Shown piece after piece: positions 25,340 through 37,384 of a DNA stretch of 64,000 bases (within the stretch, counting starts at the first letter, position 1; every line of letters begins with the position of its first letter). Under the pieces are notes generated by a model. It made no database searches, was not told the DNA's origin, and saw nothing but the letters and a program-made list of their open reading frames with translations. This DNA is from Saxidomus purpurata. Lineage: Eukaryota > Mollusca > Bivalvia > Venerida > Veneridae. The DNA is taken from assembly GCA_022818135.1 (NCBI GenBank), contig JAFMSR010000018.1:18466595-18530594 (forward strand). Reading direction: 5' to 3'. Made by a program: the position numbers and the translations under genes.

Positions 25340-25440
25340 CAATGCCATTCATGTCTTGCCCTAAGGACACTTTCACTACTCGGCACTGATTTGGATCTAC
25401 CGGTAACCTTCTGAGACGAGCATGCTTCCACTGCACCAAG
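25340..25440 (-). repeat. tRNA-like SINE head remnant
   Basis: Minus strand reads GCTTGGTGCAGTGGAAGCAT, then CTCGTCTCAGAAGG and CGGTAGATCCAAATC. A-box-like and B-box-like parts are present, but the rest has decayed. Confidence 0.4.
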
Positions 25441-27965
25441 CTGTCTATAAAATTAAGTCATACAATTAAACCATTTCCCATTCTCGTACCCGCAGCTTTT
25501 CATCTGGAATCACCCATCTGCCGAGCCAGCGGGCGGAGAGATTTGATACAATGTCTTTGACAAAACTGATGATACCTGATCAGTGTACGAATGATTGGGA
25601 ATTGTTAAGTAGGTTATTGGAAGCGCAATGATAAGACTTCTATCAAGATAAAACAATAAGATATTAAAATCATTTGTATAAAACAATAATAGCTGATCAG
25701 GTATTAAATCTACAGGCACATTCAAATTTACACTGCAAGAGGATTTGTTTCTGCAATTTCAAACAAATGTTCGAAACAGCATGATTTGCTATTTTTAGTA
25801 TGTATAAATACAGAATTAAGTAAGTAAGAACCGAGGTAATTTTCCTTAATTCTACTTGATCATTACATCGGATTTCATTTCATTTTTTGTATAGAATTAA
25901 TAGCGACTGTACTGTAGTTCCGGATTTATTACCTTTTGTTTCCACTAAGGTTGAAATTAGAAATGTTTTATTCAAGTTGTATGTACGAAATAATTTTATA
26001 GGCATCATCTTGAATGGTTCTCAGAAATAAATTTTGACGTCTAAGATGCAAGGCTTAACACAGATTACAGCTTTTAGCGCAAAACATGATTATAGAGAAA
26101 TTACTTTAAAACCATTAATGTTTGAGGAGTACATTAATTTTAATGGATTTTTTTGTGGTTGCTGCATCCAATTAAATTATGACCAAAATAATTCCTGATG
26201 ATAGATGATTATTATAGAGTTTAGCATGAATTATTTAACAAGCATGAAGTGCTTTTAAATCATTTATAAATAAATCAACGATTGCAGTTGCTTTCAGTTT
26301 TTAAAAGATGAAAAAAAAAGAAGATGAAAATTGGTATTTTAAGTATAGCTTATGTGTGTATGCTGAAAGGTGCCAAATATTCATACTTACTGATACTTGC
26401 TAGAATAAATCAAAAGAAGTTCCGTTGAAAATTTTATTTATCTATCCTGAAAATTACGAAGCTGTCAGTGCATGACGTGAAAATGGGTTTAAGAACAGCT
26501 GATCACTAGCTTAATGATCAATTTATAGATTGCCGATATTGAATTGTACTGTAGTTTTAATTACAAAGGATCAATTAATTTGTTGTAGAATCTGTACATT
26601 GTAATATCATGTCGAATGAAAACAAATCCTTGTTTAGACCAAGAATAGGAATGTTGGTATTAAATGTATTTGTGCGTGTTTGTGTCCGCAATTCTTAATT
26701 TTATGGATTATCGGAAGATAAAAACTGATGGGGAAACCATTCAAAAGTCCGCGGCAGCTACCGTAAGTTTATATCAGTTAAAGAAATTATTTCGAATATT
26801 TTTTTTATTATTTTTCTTTGCATGCATGTATGTACATATGTTTTGCATAATGCATAAGTGTTTTGATTACAGAATAATGTAAGAGTGCAATTTTCAAAGC
26901 TTTATTAGCTAGAAATTGTATCATTTTATCAAAGGCATTATATTCACATGTACATGTATTATATTAATGGATGGACAAAAGGAAAAAGCAGTGCCGCATC
27001 ATAAATAATTAATACCTAAGGATTCAGATGTTTCTTTGAACATGAAAGAATTCTCGCCTAGCAGTATCACCTTTTCTTATACTAATTAGCACGTCAATCT
27101 TTACTGTAGCAAACATATGAGAGGCACAGATACGTATGCTCAACATGTGTCTGGGAACTTTGTTTCACATGAAAACATGAATGGAACTTTTTTCGATGTC
27201 TGATTCGGCATGTGATATCTGATTATACAATCATTGTTTTCTTTACATACATGAAGGAGTTGTGATATTTTCTGATTTATATCTATTGCATTAGCGGAAT
27301 GTTAAAATACAAGTCGACTCATATTGACATACATGCGACATATGTTCCCGAGACACACAGGTGAGTTATTGTTATCTGCATTCTTACCGAGAAAATCATG
27401 TTTAGCAGATGGGGGTGATTCTGATACAGATCTCTACGTCTAGATGCTACTTGCTGGCTGTATAAACAAATAGGATTTGCTTTTAAATGTTTTATTTGTT
27501 TACTTCATATCTGTTGAAGTATAAGTCATGGCTGTTAATGAATTAAGATTTATATATTTATATGTATATCTTAAATTCCCATTTTGAAAAGTTGTGAAGT
27601 GTTTTATTTTTTTTGGGAGGGGGGGGTGTGGGGCACAGGCGGAGTGTAGCATGTTTTTTGTCCTGGCCACGTACGGAACACCTGTGTGACGGGGTGGGGG
27701 GGATGTGTCATGCTTGTTTTATTCTTTCCGGATCCTAAATGCTGAGTTGGTTGTATTTGATTGAGTGATTGAGAGTAGGATGGGAGGCAGGTTTCGTATT
27801 AATCACTTAACTTATCAGCAGACCACCTAAGCATTGAAATACTCCTAGAATACCATTTAAAATCAGGAATACTCTTAATGTTTCTGTGTTTTGATAAATC
27901 ATTTGATCAAAATGTACATTGTTTTTATACTTCTTATTCAAAGGGTAGTCATGTAATTTGTGATA

Positions 27966-28142
27966 CAGTAAAGTTCCTGTAAGAAGACCACCATTCGGAC
28001 TGGCATAAAGTGGTCTTAATATCGTAATGGCCTTTTTATCGAAAACATTTTACTATAAATGGGTCATTTGGCTCCGAAATGCTCGGTCTTAATATCGAGG
28101 GTGGTCTAAATATCGGGTTGTCTTAATAGTGGAACTTTACTC
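27966..28142. repeat. MITE with AGTAAAGTTCC ends, GGTCTTAATATCG family
   Basis: ACAGTAAAGTTCC at the left and GGAACTTTACTCT at the right are inverted. The interior repeats GGTCTTAATATCG. A diverged relative lies at 61170-61345. Confidence 0.65.
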
Positions 28143-28593
28143 TAGTATTCCTGTGGTTTTGTAAGTGATGTGACCACTAATTTTCAATGATGTACTTTGT
28201 AGTGCTTTGGTTGAACCCCACACCTGAGTATCTAGCAAACAAATGGTCCTCTTTTAGTAGAACCATGAAATACAGGTGGCAAACAAGTGTTACCCTGTAC
28301 TTTTGGTCATATTCTCTCTAACAGGACTGATAAACTGTAAATTGAACTGGCAGTATGAAGTCAGGTCCTGTGTAAACATCCACATCCAGCCAGCCAGCCA
28401 GCCAGCCAACCACCCTCAAAGCAGGACAGTTTCCATAATGGAAATGTTTTCCCTATCGTGTTCCTAGTTGTTGTTGAGACAGAATGCTTTTTATTAGTGA
28501 TCAACTGACCTAAACAGGTTAAGTGGTGCTAAAATTGAAATGACATGGACAACTTGTAGGTTTCAAGTTAAACCGTGTTGAGGTCAAAAAGGC

Positions 28594-29995
28594 ATGTCTT
28601 TGTTCCAGATTGTCTCTTTGGCTGCTGTCATGTCTCTGTTCCATACTGTCTCTTTGGCTGCTGTCATGTCTTTGTTCCAGATTGTCTCTTTGGCTGCTGT
28701 CATGTCTCTGTTCCATACTGTCTCTTTGGCTGCTGTCATGTCTCAGTTCCATACTGTCTCTTTGGCTGCTGTCATGTCTGTGTTCCACACTGTCTCTTTG
28801 GCTGCTGTCATGTCTCTGTTCGAGATTGTCTCTTTGGTTGCTGTCATGTCTCTGCTCCATACTGTCTCTTTGGCTGCTGTCATGTCTGTGTTCCATACTG
28901 TCTCTTTGCCTGCTGTCATGTCTCTGTTCCATAGTGTCTCTTTGGCTGCTGTCATGTCTTTGTTCCAGATTGTCTCTTTGGCTGCTGTCATGTCTCTGTT
29001 CCATACTGTCTCTTTGGCTGCTGTCATGTCTTTGTTCCAGATTGTCTCTTTGGCTGCTGTTATGTCTCTGTTCCATACTGTCTCTTTGGCTGCTGTCATG
29101 TCTCTGTTCCATACTGTCTCTTTGGCTGCTGTCATGTCTCTGTTCCATACTGTCTCTTTGGCTGCTGTCATGTCTCTGTCCATATGTCTTTTGGCTGCTG
29201 TCATGTCTGTGTTCCATACTGTCTCTTTGGCTGCTGTCATGTCTCTGTTCGAGATTGTCTCTTTGGTTGCTGTCATGTCTCTGCTCCATACTGTCTCTTT
29301 GGCTGCTGTCATGTCTGTGTTCCATACTGTCTCTTTGCCTGCTGTCATGTCTCTGTTCCATACTGTCTCTTTGGCTGCTGTCATGTCTGTGTTCCACACT
29401 GTCTCTTTGGCTGCTGTCATGTCTCTGTTCGAGATTGTCTCTTTGGTTGCTGTCATGTCTCTGCTCCATACTGTCTCTTTGGCTGCTGTCATGTCTGTGT
29501 TCCATACTGTCTCTTTGCCTGCTGTCATGTCTCTGTTCCATAGTGTCTCTTTGGCTGCTTTCATGTCTTTGTTCCAGATTGTCTCTTTGGCTGCTGTCAT
29601 GTCTCTGTTCCATACTGTCTCTTTGGCTGCTGTCATGTCTCTGTTCCATACTGTCTCTTTGGCTGCTGTCATGTCTCTGTTCCATACTGTCTCTTTGGCT
29701 ACTGTCATGTCTCTGTTCCATACTGTCTCTTTGGCTGCTGTCATGTCTCTGTTCCATACTGTCTCTTTGGCTGCTGTCATGTCTGTGTTCCACACTGTCT
29801 CTTTGGCTGCTGTCATGTCTCTGTTCGAGATTGTCTCTTTGGCTGCTGTCATGTCTGTGTTCCATACTGTCTCTTTGCCTGCTGTCATGTCTCTGTTCCA
29901 TACTGTCTCTTTGGCTGCTGTCATGTCTTTGTTCCAGATACTGTCTCTTTGGCTGCTGTCATGTCTCTGTTCCATACAGTCTCTTTGGCTATTGT
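28594..29995. repeat. 36-bp minisatellite, 39 units, with higher-order structure
   Basis: The unit is about GTCTCTTTGGCTGCTGTCAT + GTCTCTGTTCCATACT. Because 36 is a multiple of three and the unit has no stop in several frames, long open frames appear on both strands. The longest antisense one has 460 codons (28519-29901), repeating the 12-residue SSQRDSMEQRHD, and two exceed 480 codons on the plus strand. Unit variants recur in the same order: units 6-12 and 23-29 both run through the CACACTG, CGAGATTG, CTCCATACTG, TTTGCCTGC, CATAGTG and CCAGATTG variants, then the commonest unit. Unit 17 (about 29178) has lost three single bases, so the frame is kept. A two-base gain near 29940 shifts it. 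Coding is not supported beyond the repeat. Confidence 0.9.
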
Positions 29996-30009
29996 CATAT
30001 CTCTTTGGT

Positions 30010-31356
30010 TCCGCTCTTTGCTACTGTATGTCTATATTTGCATAGTTCTCTTTCTCATGTTTATTATCTGTATATTTTGATGAATTCAAGGCAAGCCAGA
30101 AAGATGGTTTAGTTAGCTATACCAGATTTATTTGTATACAGTATTGTTTGCTTTTCAACATTCAGACATGACAGACCAGTTTGCATGAACTATACTTTAG
30201 CAATGTTTTTTTCAGAATATTGGCACATTGAAAGCAGCTTTCAAGATTGCTGTAACTGTTGCTAAAACTAGAAAGCCAACACATGTTTGTAATGAAAAAA
30301 TCACAAAATGTTAATTACAAGTCATACACAATTTACTTCAAGATACTGGTATTTAATTTCATTACATTAGGATTAAAAAAACAAGATGGAAAAGTTTGAA
30401 TTCAAGATTATTATCATGGTGGGTTTTCCATTAAAATTTATGCACAGGAATTACTGTTCCAGGTTTTATTATCCTGATTTCAGGTCATTTCTAAATCGTG
30501 CAACTTTGTAAGAAAGAAAAAATCGTAATTATCATGCAAAGTAATTCTGGTACTTACAGATAAATTATCTTATAGATAAATTATCTTCTCCTGCTCTCAA
30601 GGCACCTGCATGTTGATTATCAGATTGGAAAGTAAGAGAACTCTGTAACTGATTTATTCTTTACTGTACTGCTTACCTCCCTTGTGTTGAAAAAAAAAGC
30701 CAGAAGATTTTTTAACAGGTCTCTTTCTGACACTTTGATAGAAATATTTTACTTTCAAAGAAACATTTCTACGGTGTTTGAAAAAAAGGTCATATTTATA
30801 CACAGGCAAAGATATTTTTTTTTTTTAAAGTCTCGTCAATTTCGACAGACTTTGTATGTCTACTGGAGGTTCAGCCCATACTAGAGTTAATTACTGGGCA
30901 GGTAATGAATTGAATTAAGATAAGGCTAGCAGTTGATGATGATAATCACGTATCTTCACAAGAGCCAGATAAACTAAATGCAGCTTGTACTGTACATGAA
31001 TATAGATTTTATCTCTCCTATCATAAAACCATTTTCCAGTGAACTTTTTGCTTGTTTGTTTGTTTGCTTACTTTCTAGACTATAGTATTCATTTACCATT
31101 TAATGTGCACTACAACATATGTTATTGTCTTTAATAGTCATGTTGTCTTGTCTGAACACTGTGTTAGTGTCAATTTGATCTTTCGACAGGACATTATAAT
31201 TCTGCTGATAGGAGAAAGTACATTTTCAACAAAACAGCATTTTCTTTTTCAACATCAGACAGTTGTAAGGTGGACAAGTCCATTTTAGAAATTCGGAAGG
31301 GTCAGGATCTGTGCGGACGAAAACGTAGTAAACCTTGTGAGAGTACAATCTAGAAT
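30010..31356. other. No feature seen
   Basis: AT-rich intronic DNA with small direct duplications only, such as TAAATTATCTTATAGATAAA near 30562. 31601-32184, 32341-33344, 33791-34654 and 35311-36136 are likewise empty of recognisable features. Confidence 0.45.
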
Positions 31357-31600
31357 AGAGGCTTCTTGTCGTTTTTGTAGGAGTTTAATGCTAGTTCCAT
31401 ACATATTTCGGCCATTTTTTAGAGGCGTGCAGTTTACCTAACCATTGTTCCAGGAGGAACCAGTACTAGGCTCCTATCCTCCATAAGAAACTGTCAAATT
31501 TCTCGCATAAAGAGACATGGTTTGTAGCCGGGCTCAGACCCATGACCCTCAATCAATGAGAGGTTACAGTGATTTCAAATCAGGGACTAACTACTCATTT
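31357..31600 (-). repeat. tRNA-derived SINE, copy of the 40825/59995 family
   Basis: Minus-strand reading gives a head with GAGGGTCATGGGTCTGAGCC (B box region). The body contains GGAGCCTAGTACTGGTTCC and AAAATGGCCGAAATATG. The copies at 40825 (+) and 59995 (-) match throughout. Confidence 0.75.
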
Positions 31601-32184
31601 AATAGGAAATCATGGACATAAAAAAAAGAATATCTAAGGACAAGAAATGTTATATTTTGAAATATTTGCATCAGGATCATTTTCCAGTTGTGTACATGAT
31701 GAAAAATGCTGCACTTTACATCTAAATGTTCTTTCACATATCATCTTATAGGATTTACACTTTAAATTCTCAGGTTATCAAGTCTGGATTCCCTTTTGGT
31801 CTGTAATGGTCATGAGTTTCTCTTGTAATGCAAATCGTTGCACTGAAGACGCAAGCAACATTGCCAATCAAAATGGGACTTTTTCACTCGTGACAAACAG
31901 CTACAATAGATAAATGCACCTGCAAAAAGTTTGAATGGATGATATTTTTTATAATACGCAAAGGTGCATTTGGTAAGAATAATTTTTATGAAATAATGTC
32001 AGGCGCACAAAAAATCTATCTTGATCAGGGCAGATTTATTATAAAAACCTCTTCAGGTGAGCAACTTTGGTCCATGTAAGGTACCCTCTTGTTTTGAATT
32101 ACCTTGCAACATGCTCTGGAAACTAACATGTGTTCGAATAAATAAAAAAAATAACATGCTACTGTTAGAGTTACTGCAGTAGAG

Positions 32185-32340
32185 GCTGAACTAGACTAGT
32201 TACTAGTCTGATAAAATTTATGTTTTTTCAATATATTATAATTCATGCACTATTTCCAGTCTATTTTATATGATTTTGCTTTGTATACTGGGGCAGTTTT
32301 ATCAGACTAGTAAAAGGCGATTTGGCCAGAGTAGCATGAT
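32185..32340. repeat. Short inverted-repeat MITE
   Basis: ACTAGTCTGATAAAA near 32202 and TTTTATCAGACTAGT near 32297 form a 15-bp perfect inverted repeat about 80 bp apart, followed by AAAAGGCGATTTGGCC. Confidence 0.6.
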
Positions 32341-33344
32341 TGACACCTAACAGCTATAAAATAAACCATGGCTAATTCCTCTGATTGCTGATAACATCTT
32401 GTGGTCAGTAATTCATTGGTATAAATGCTGTGAAGTCTTTATCAAGATGCAGAATGAACTTCACAAATTTTCTCTGGTAAGATATTGTATAATATTCTAG
32501 GAAAGTTGTAAGGCCTACTCTAAATTTTCAGGATTATGCTACTTACAGTTCACCACGGAAGTATAATGTATATGGGCTAATTTCAAAATTCACAGGTTTG
32601 TTGTCCTTGGATGGTAATTTCAAAATAAAGTATAAGAAAACTGATTATTAAAAGACTAATGAGTTAATATCAATGAAGTGTTGTTATTAAATATTAAAAC
32701 ACGACATTTAATAAAAGTTTATAGTATTTTTTACACTTTGTATAGCCAAAACTTCAAAATTCTTCTGTCACAGTGCTTAGGTGTCCCGTTTTGAACAGTA
32801 ATTATCAATAATTCACCAACTTATGTAATTGTTTTAATTCACCATTATTTCGTACTTATTTTTTTAAAATTGGAAAACTTATTTTATCAAATATTGAAAA
32901 TTGTATATCAATGAGTCTTGCAACAAGTATCTGTTTCTGTGCTGTAACAAAGCCACTTAGGTACCACATACGAGAATTCAAGCCAAACAATAACTGAAAT
33001 AATTTTCTAAGCATCGACTAAAATCTTATTTCCTAAACCCCTGTTAGTATTATATTGTAATTATATATGCGAGTCTTTAAAATGTTAAAAGTCATTATAA
33101 TTTAGAAAAGACTAATATAATTAACTGTTACATGTAGCATGTATTATGTATTGTATGTGGTATGCATGAGGATGTCAGTGAGTTGCATCTACCTGTCCTA
33201 TGTAGTAGTTGAGCCATGTCAGGTAAAAAAGTAATCCGTCAAAGCACATAATTCTAAAATTATCGCAAGTCATGTTACTACTTATTCCAAAAGATACATC
33301 TTTCTAATTTTAAAGTGACATCTTTCAATAACTCTTTCGTTTAA

Positions 33345-33434
33345 ATAGAGATATCTATTTCACGCTGCGAGATATCTTTGTATCACAGAAAGATATCTCA
33401 TGAATTTTAAGACATATCTTCTACTCACAGAGAT

Positions 33435-33467
<33 letters not shown>

Positions 33468-33790
33468 TGTTAAACATCATTTGAGAGATATGTTTCCGTT
33501 CTCAAAGTTACAGAGGTATCTCTTTAAGTGTAAGCTGATATCTCTCTATTTTTAATAGATTTCTCTTTTACAGAGATATCTTTTGAGAAAGGAGAGATAT
33601 CTCTGCATGTTAGAGGGATATCTCTATTGCATTGAGAGAAATCTCTTTATTATTGGAAGACATCTTTGAAAACAAGAGAAATATCTCTACTAAAAGAAAG
33701 ATATCTTCTACTTTACAGAGATATCTCGGAATTGAAAAGATGTCTCCCATATTTTAGGAGATATATTTATGAAATAATCTAGAGATTTCT
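33345..33790. repeat. Array of AGAGATATCTCT-like palindromes with a C38 run
   Basis: Roughly 20 words centred on GATATC or a one-base variant occur in about 450 bp, spaced 20-35 bp apart with unrelated AT-rich DNA between. A run of about 38 C (33437-33474) lies inside the array. No open frame. Confidence 0.85.
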
Positions 33791-34654
33791 TTTTTTGATT
33801 AATTAGTAAATTGTCTTGCCATATTAAACCTTTTTTGCCTTCTACATGCTTCAACTTTTGTATTGAATATCATAAATTTTGTCAGTTGGTAATATTCTAC
33901 ATACTATGTGATTACTTTATTGGACAATGCTCCCACTTTATCAATTTATGTTTATTGTAAAAATGTTCAGCAAAATATATTAATACTCTACCACGCTTTA
34001 TTTTTCATTTGATTTTCAGAAAACTTTAATTGATGATATTATTTGGAGTCTGCATGATCTGTATAGAAACTGGGCAATTTCCCCACTTCACCAGGTTATT
34101 GCCTAGTACAGCAATACACGCCATCTTATTGTCAATACTCAAAACAATTCTTGCACAAACTTTGATAGATTTGATAAATGTGCATGTCTTTAAATATTAC
34201 TATGTAAATCAGGAAGTTTAACTATGGTTAAAGTGTCCCGCAGGCCAGGTTTGTTAGAAGGTAACTATATCCAAAGTAACATTAGCAGTTCAAAATGTAA
34301 TCAGGATGTTTTGTTCAAAGACCCATACATGTTAACACAAGTTTTAAGTCATGTGAAAAGTGTTCTACTGTGCATCTTCATAAAAAAATACTGGCACACT
34401 TTATGCATAAGGCAACAAATGTAACCATGGAGTCATTTCAAAAAGTAAACTCTTATCACTGCCAGTCTGTGAACAAAATAAAACATAGTTTCCATTCAAG
34501 ATTTTCATCATGTAAATCCTATCTTCTAGTTTCAAGGTTCTAATGACAACGACCACTAGTTACCACAAGAGATTGTATCGGCTGTATATTATAAACACCA
34601 GGCAATAAAATTTAATCACCTGCTGGGAGAGAACGGTCAAGATTTGGCATTGAT

Positions 34655-34800
34655 TGAAGACACCTCAGTTTTCTGAGGTGTTTTGAATCGCCTTTTACCA
34701 GGCCCTGAAATCGGCGCTGGATAGTAGACTGGCTCTAGAACAAAACTGATAGATATGTATTAGTAAAAGAGATATTTCAGGGCCTGGTGACCAGGCTAAG
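34655..34800. repeat. Short inverted-repeat MITE related to the one at 32185
   Basis: CACCTCAGTTTTCTGAGGTG is a perfect hairpin. ACCAGGCCCTGAAAT and ATTTCAGGGCCTGGT form an inverted pair. GAATCGCCTTTTAC is the complement of a word in the 32-kb MITE. Confidence 0.55.
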
Positions 34801-34954
34801 GCTGAACAAATCTCCTGCAGCCACTTGTATATTGAGAGATGATAGATAATCAGCTAACAGATACCCAGGCCATTAAATATTCATTGCCAGAGATTATCCC
34901 CAACCTGTTACTAGCAATGATTTCTAGGTCAAGAAAGGCCATGCATCGAGAATG

Positions 34955-35310
34955 TTCTGTTTCTCACATGCATCAGGATTGTTCAATTTCTTGTGCATCA
35001 GGAATGTTCTGTTTCTCATTCATCAAGAATGTTCTGTTTTTCATGCATCAACAATGTTCTGTTTCTCATGCATCAACAATGCTCTGTTTCTCATACATCA
35101 ACAATGTTCTGTTTCTAATGCATCAACAATGTTCTGTTTCTCATGCATCCACAATGGTCTGTTTCTCATGCATCAACAATGTTCTGTTTCTTGTGCATCA
35201 GAAATGTTCTGTTTCTTATGCATCAACAATGTTCTGTTTCTTTGTGAATCAAGATTGTAATTTTCTCTTGCATCAAGAATGTTCCTTTACTCTTGCATCA
35301 AGACTGTCGT
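34955..35310 (+). repeat. 25-bp minisatellite, about 13 copies
   Basis: The unit is AATGTTCTGTTTCTCATGCA + TCAAC. Open frames spanning it are by-products that cycle through three frames every 75 bp. Confidence 0.9.
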
Positions 35311-36142
35311 GTTTTTCAGCAGAGTGGTATCCCATCACCCACTGTAAGGCTGCTCTGAACTCTAGAGGATTAGTCCACTGCAACCAGCTGTATGAAAATA
35401 ATTGTGATTTACAGAGACATTATGATATTTACCTGTTGGAATACAGTGACTTTGTTTGTACAGGTGATTGTGGCTGGTGGGACTGCATGTTGCTGTGGGT
35501 AATGTCTGTACGCTACAACAGTGAATGTAGTGGAGAATGTATAATGGGACACTGCTCACTGCTGGAGATCCAACTGTAGTAATCAGCTGAATTGAACACA
35601 GGTGGTGTAACAGAAAATGCACAATTCACAGAAAAAATATGCTTAAATCTCATCTCTTTTTCTCTTTCACTACTTACAAACTGCTTCTAAAATTCTAAGG
35701 TCCGTTGCGTTGAGAATATTTCAAGAAAAGTAGTGCATTTGAAAGTTTTACTGTGAGATAGCGACACCATTCTTGATCTAATGAAGTCACAGAAGCAGTT
35801 TTACCTTCTTAGTTATAGCATTGCTATTTGCAGTCAACATTTAGCCTCTGAAAGTAATTGTCAGCGTATAGAATCCGTATACGACGAAACACCTTACGAC
35901 CATTTTAAATTTGTTCCCTTATATCTGAAGCATGTTGTATCCATTGAACACTTTCATATTAAATAAAGAAGGAACAATCGGGCCAAGAAAATGTGTTCCT
36001 TATATCCAGAATTCCACTGTATCTGAATAAGTTGTATATAGTTTACTGTATTTGTTTTACAAATGACTATTTGGGATATGGCATCACTGGGCATACTATG
36101 AGTGACAGTTCTTGTCTAATACAAGGAAAAGAGGTTAACTCA

Positions 36143-37378
36143 CAGTGAATAATCTAGCCATGCGTCCTGCGTCATAGACGCACAAAAAATGCAAAGGACG
36201 CAAAGATTTGAAATATGTGCGTCCTTTAGGACGCAAGCACGTGAAAAGCGAGACTTGGGTATATGCTCGCGGCAGTTTGTATAAAAGAATATCGTCCACG
36301 AACTTGCGTTTCCTGCGAGTATTTGGAAGAATTTTCGGATGAAATCGTTGAAAAATCGCGGCACTTAGCGGGTGTAAAATCGCGGTACTTAGAGTGGTGT
36401 TTCAGCAGGAACCGTTGTATAGTATTCCTGGTTTCAGACAGCTTACAGGACATTAAATTAGAATTATTTTCCCTGAAAATTTGTATACACGTATTTTTTT
36501 ACTTTTGTACATTTATTGAATTCGAAAATATTTGCCGACCGACGTACATTTGTATAGCTAGATATAGTGCATAATCAAAATAAAACTTACTCATATTATA
36601 CATTGTCTATTCCAAACTAGTTTTTATAATTCAAAATAATCAGACGTGTCACTACCTGTCAAAATATTCGGTCTTTTTAATGCCATGTGCTTCGCTTGGA
36701 TCAAACGAAACTCGGCGTCGGCGTACGTGCTTTGATCTCTTAACACCTGCGGCTTTATGAATAAAAGAAGTCGCTGTAGAAATTATTTTATTCGACAAAG
36801 TTAATTCTTTAAAGTAAATACATTGTAGAAGAAAAATGTTACTTAGAAAAAATCGGCTAGAAGCGCCGCGATTTTGTTATAAACATAACGTATATTTTAA
36901 ATAAAGAATAGTTGGAACTTATAAATGTTAATTAAGTTAATTGAAAATACTTTTCGCATCCACAAATTATCAAACGTTACTCAATCAGTGGTGTCACATA
37001 GCTTGAAATTTCAAAGTTGACATCCTTTATGAATGGTCGTATTTTTCACACCTACCGCGACATTCGCGAGTGACAAATGCTAATTGGAGAATAAACCTCG
37101 ACTAATTACAGCAGATTTTTAACGGAAATAAATATTTTATATCTACGTAAAAGGTAATTAATATTTTCAGTAACTCAATACTTTTAGAAACAATTATATT
37201 TGGAAAAAAAAAACTACATCACAGCGGCGATTCGCAACGAAAATAATTCGGCGGGAATGTCCGATTCTATTTTCTTACTTTTTCGGAAAGGGACTCATTG
37301 TTTCATAGCTGGGACTCATTGTTTTGAAAAATGTGCGTCCCAGGGACTCATATAAATCAAAACCTAGATTATTCACTG
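36143..37378 (+). mobile_element. Non-autonomous DNA transposon e3, shared core with e1 and e2
   Basis: Inverted termini CAGTGAATAATCTAG at 36143 and its complement ending at 37378 are immediately flanked by AACTCA on both sides (36137-36142 and 37379-37384), a 6-bp target-site duplication. Subterminal words are GGACGCA/TGCGTCC on the left and GGGACTCAT/GTGCGTCCC on the right. The core aligns by eye with e1 over most of its length, including ATTTGCCGACCGACGTACAT against ATTTGCCAACCGACATATAT, and TAAAATCGCGG. No coding capacity is seen. Confidence 0.75.
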
Positions 37379-37384
37379 AACTCA

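Noticed and set aside
26703..26762. Possible further first exon, MDYRKIKTDGETIQKSAAAT followed by GTAAGT
   Set aside because: It has a good donor and coding-like codons but ends in phase 0, so it cannot join the same downstream exon as A, B and C. Too short to stand alone.
28519..30045. CRISPR-like array (regular 36-bp repeat)
   Set aside because: There are no unique spacers; units are contiguous, and the context is a eukaryotic genome.
28594..30112. Open frames of 483 and 500 codons on the plus strand
   Set aside because: They are produced by a 36-bp repeat lacking stops in several frames; composition is that of the repeat and there is no unique protein-like flank.
34839..35579. 246-codon open frame
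   Set aside because: The middle is the 25-bp minisatellite cycling through three frames; the unique C-terminal part shows no domain.
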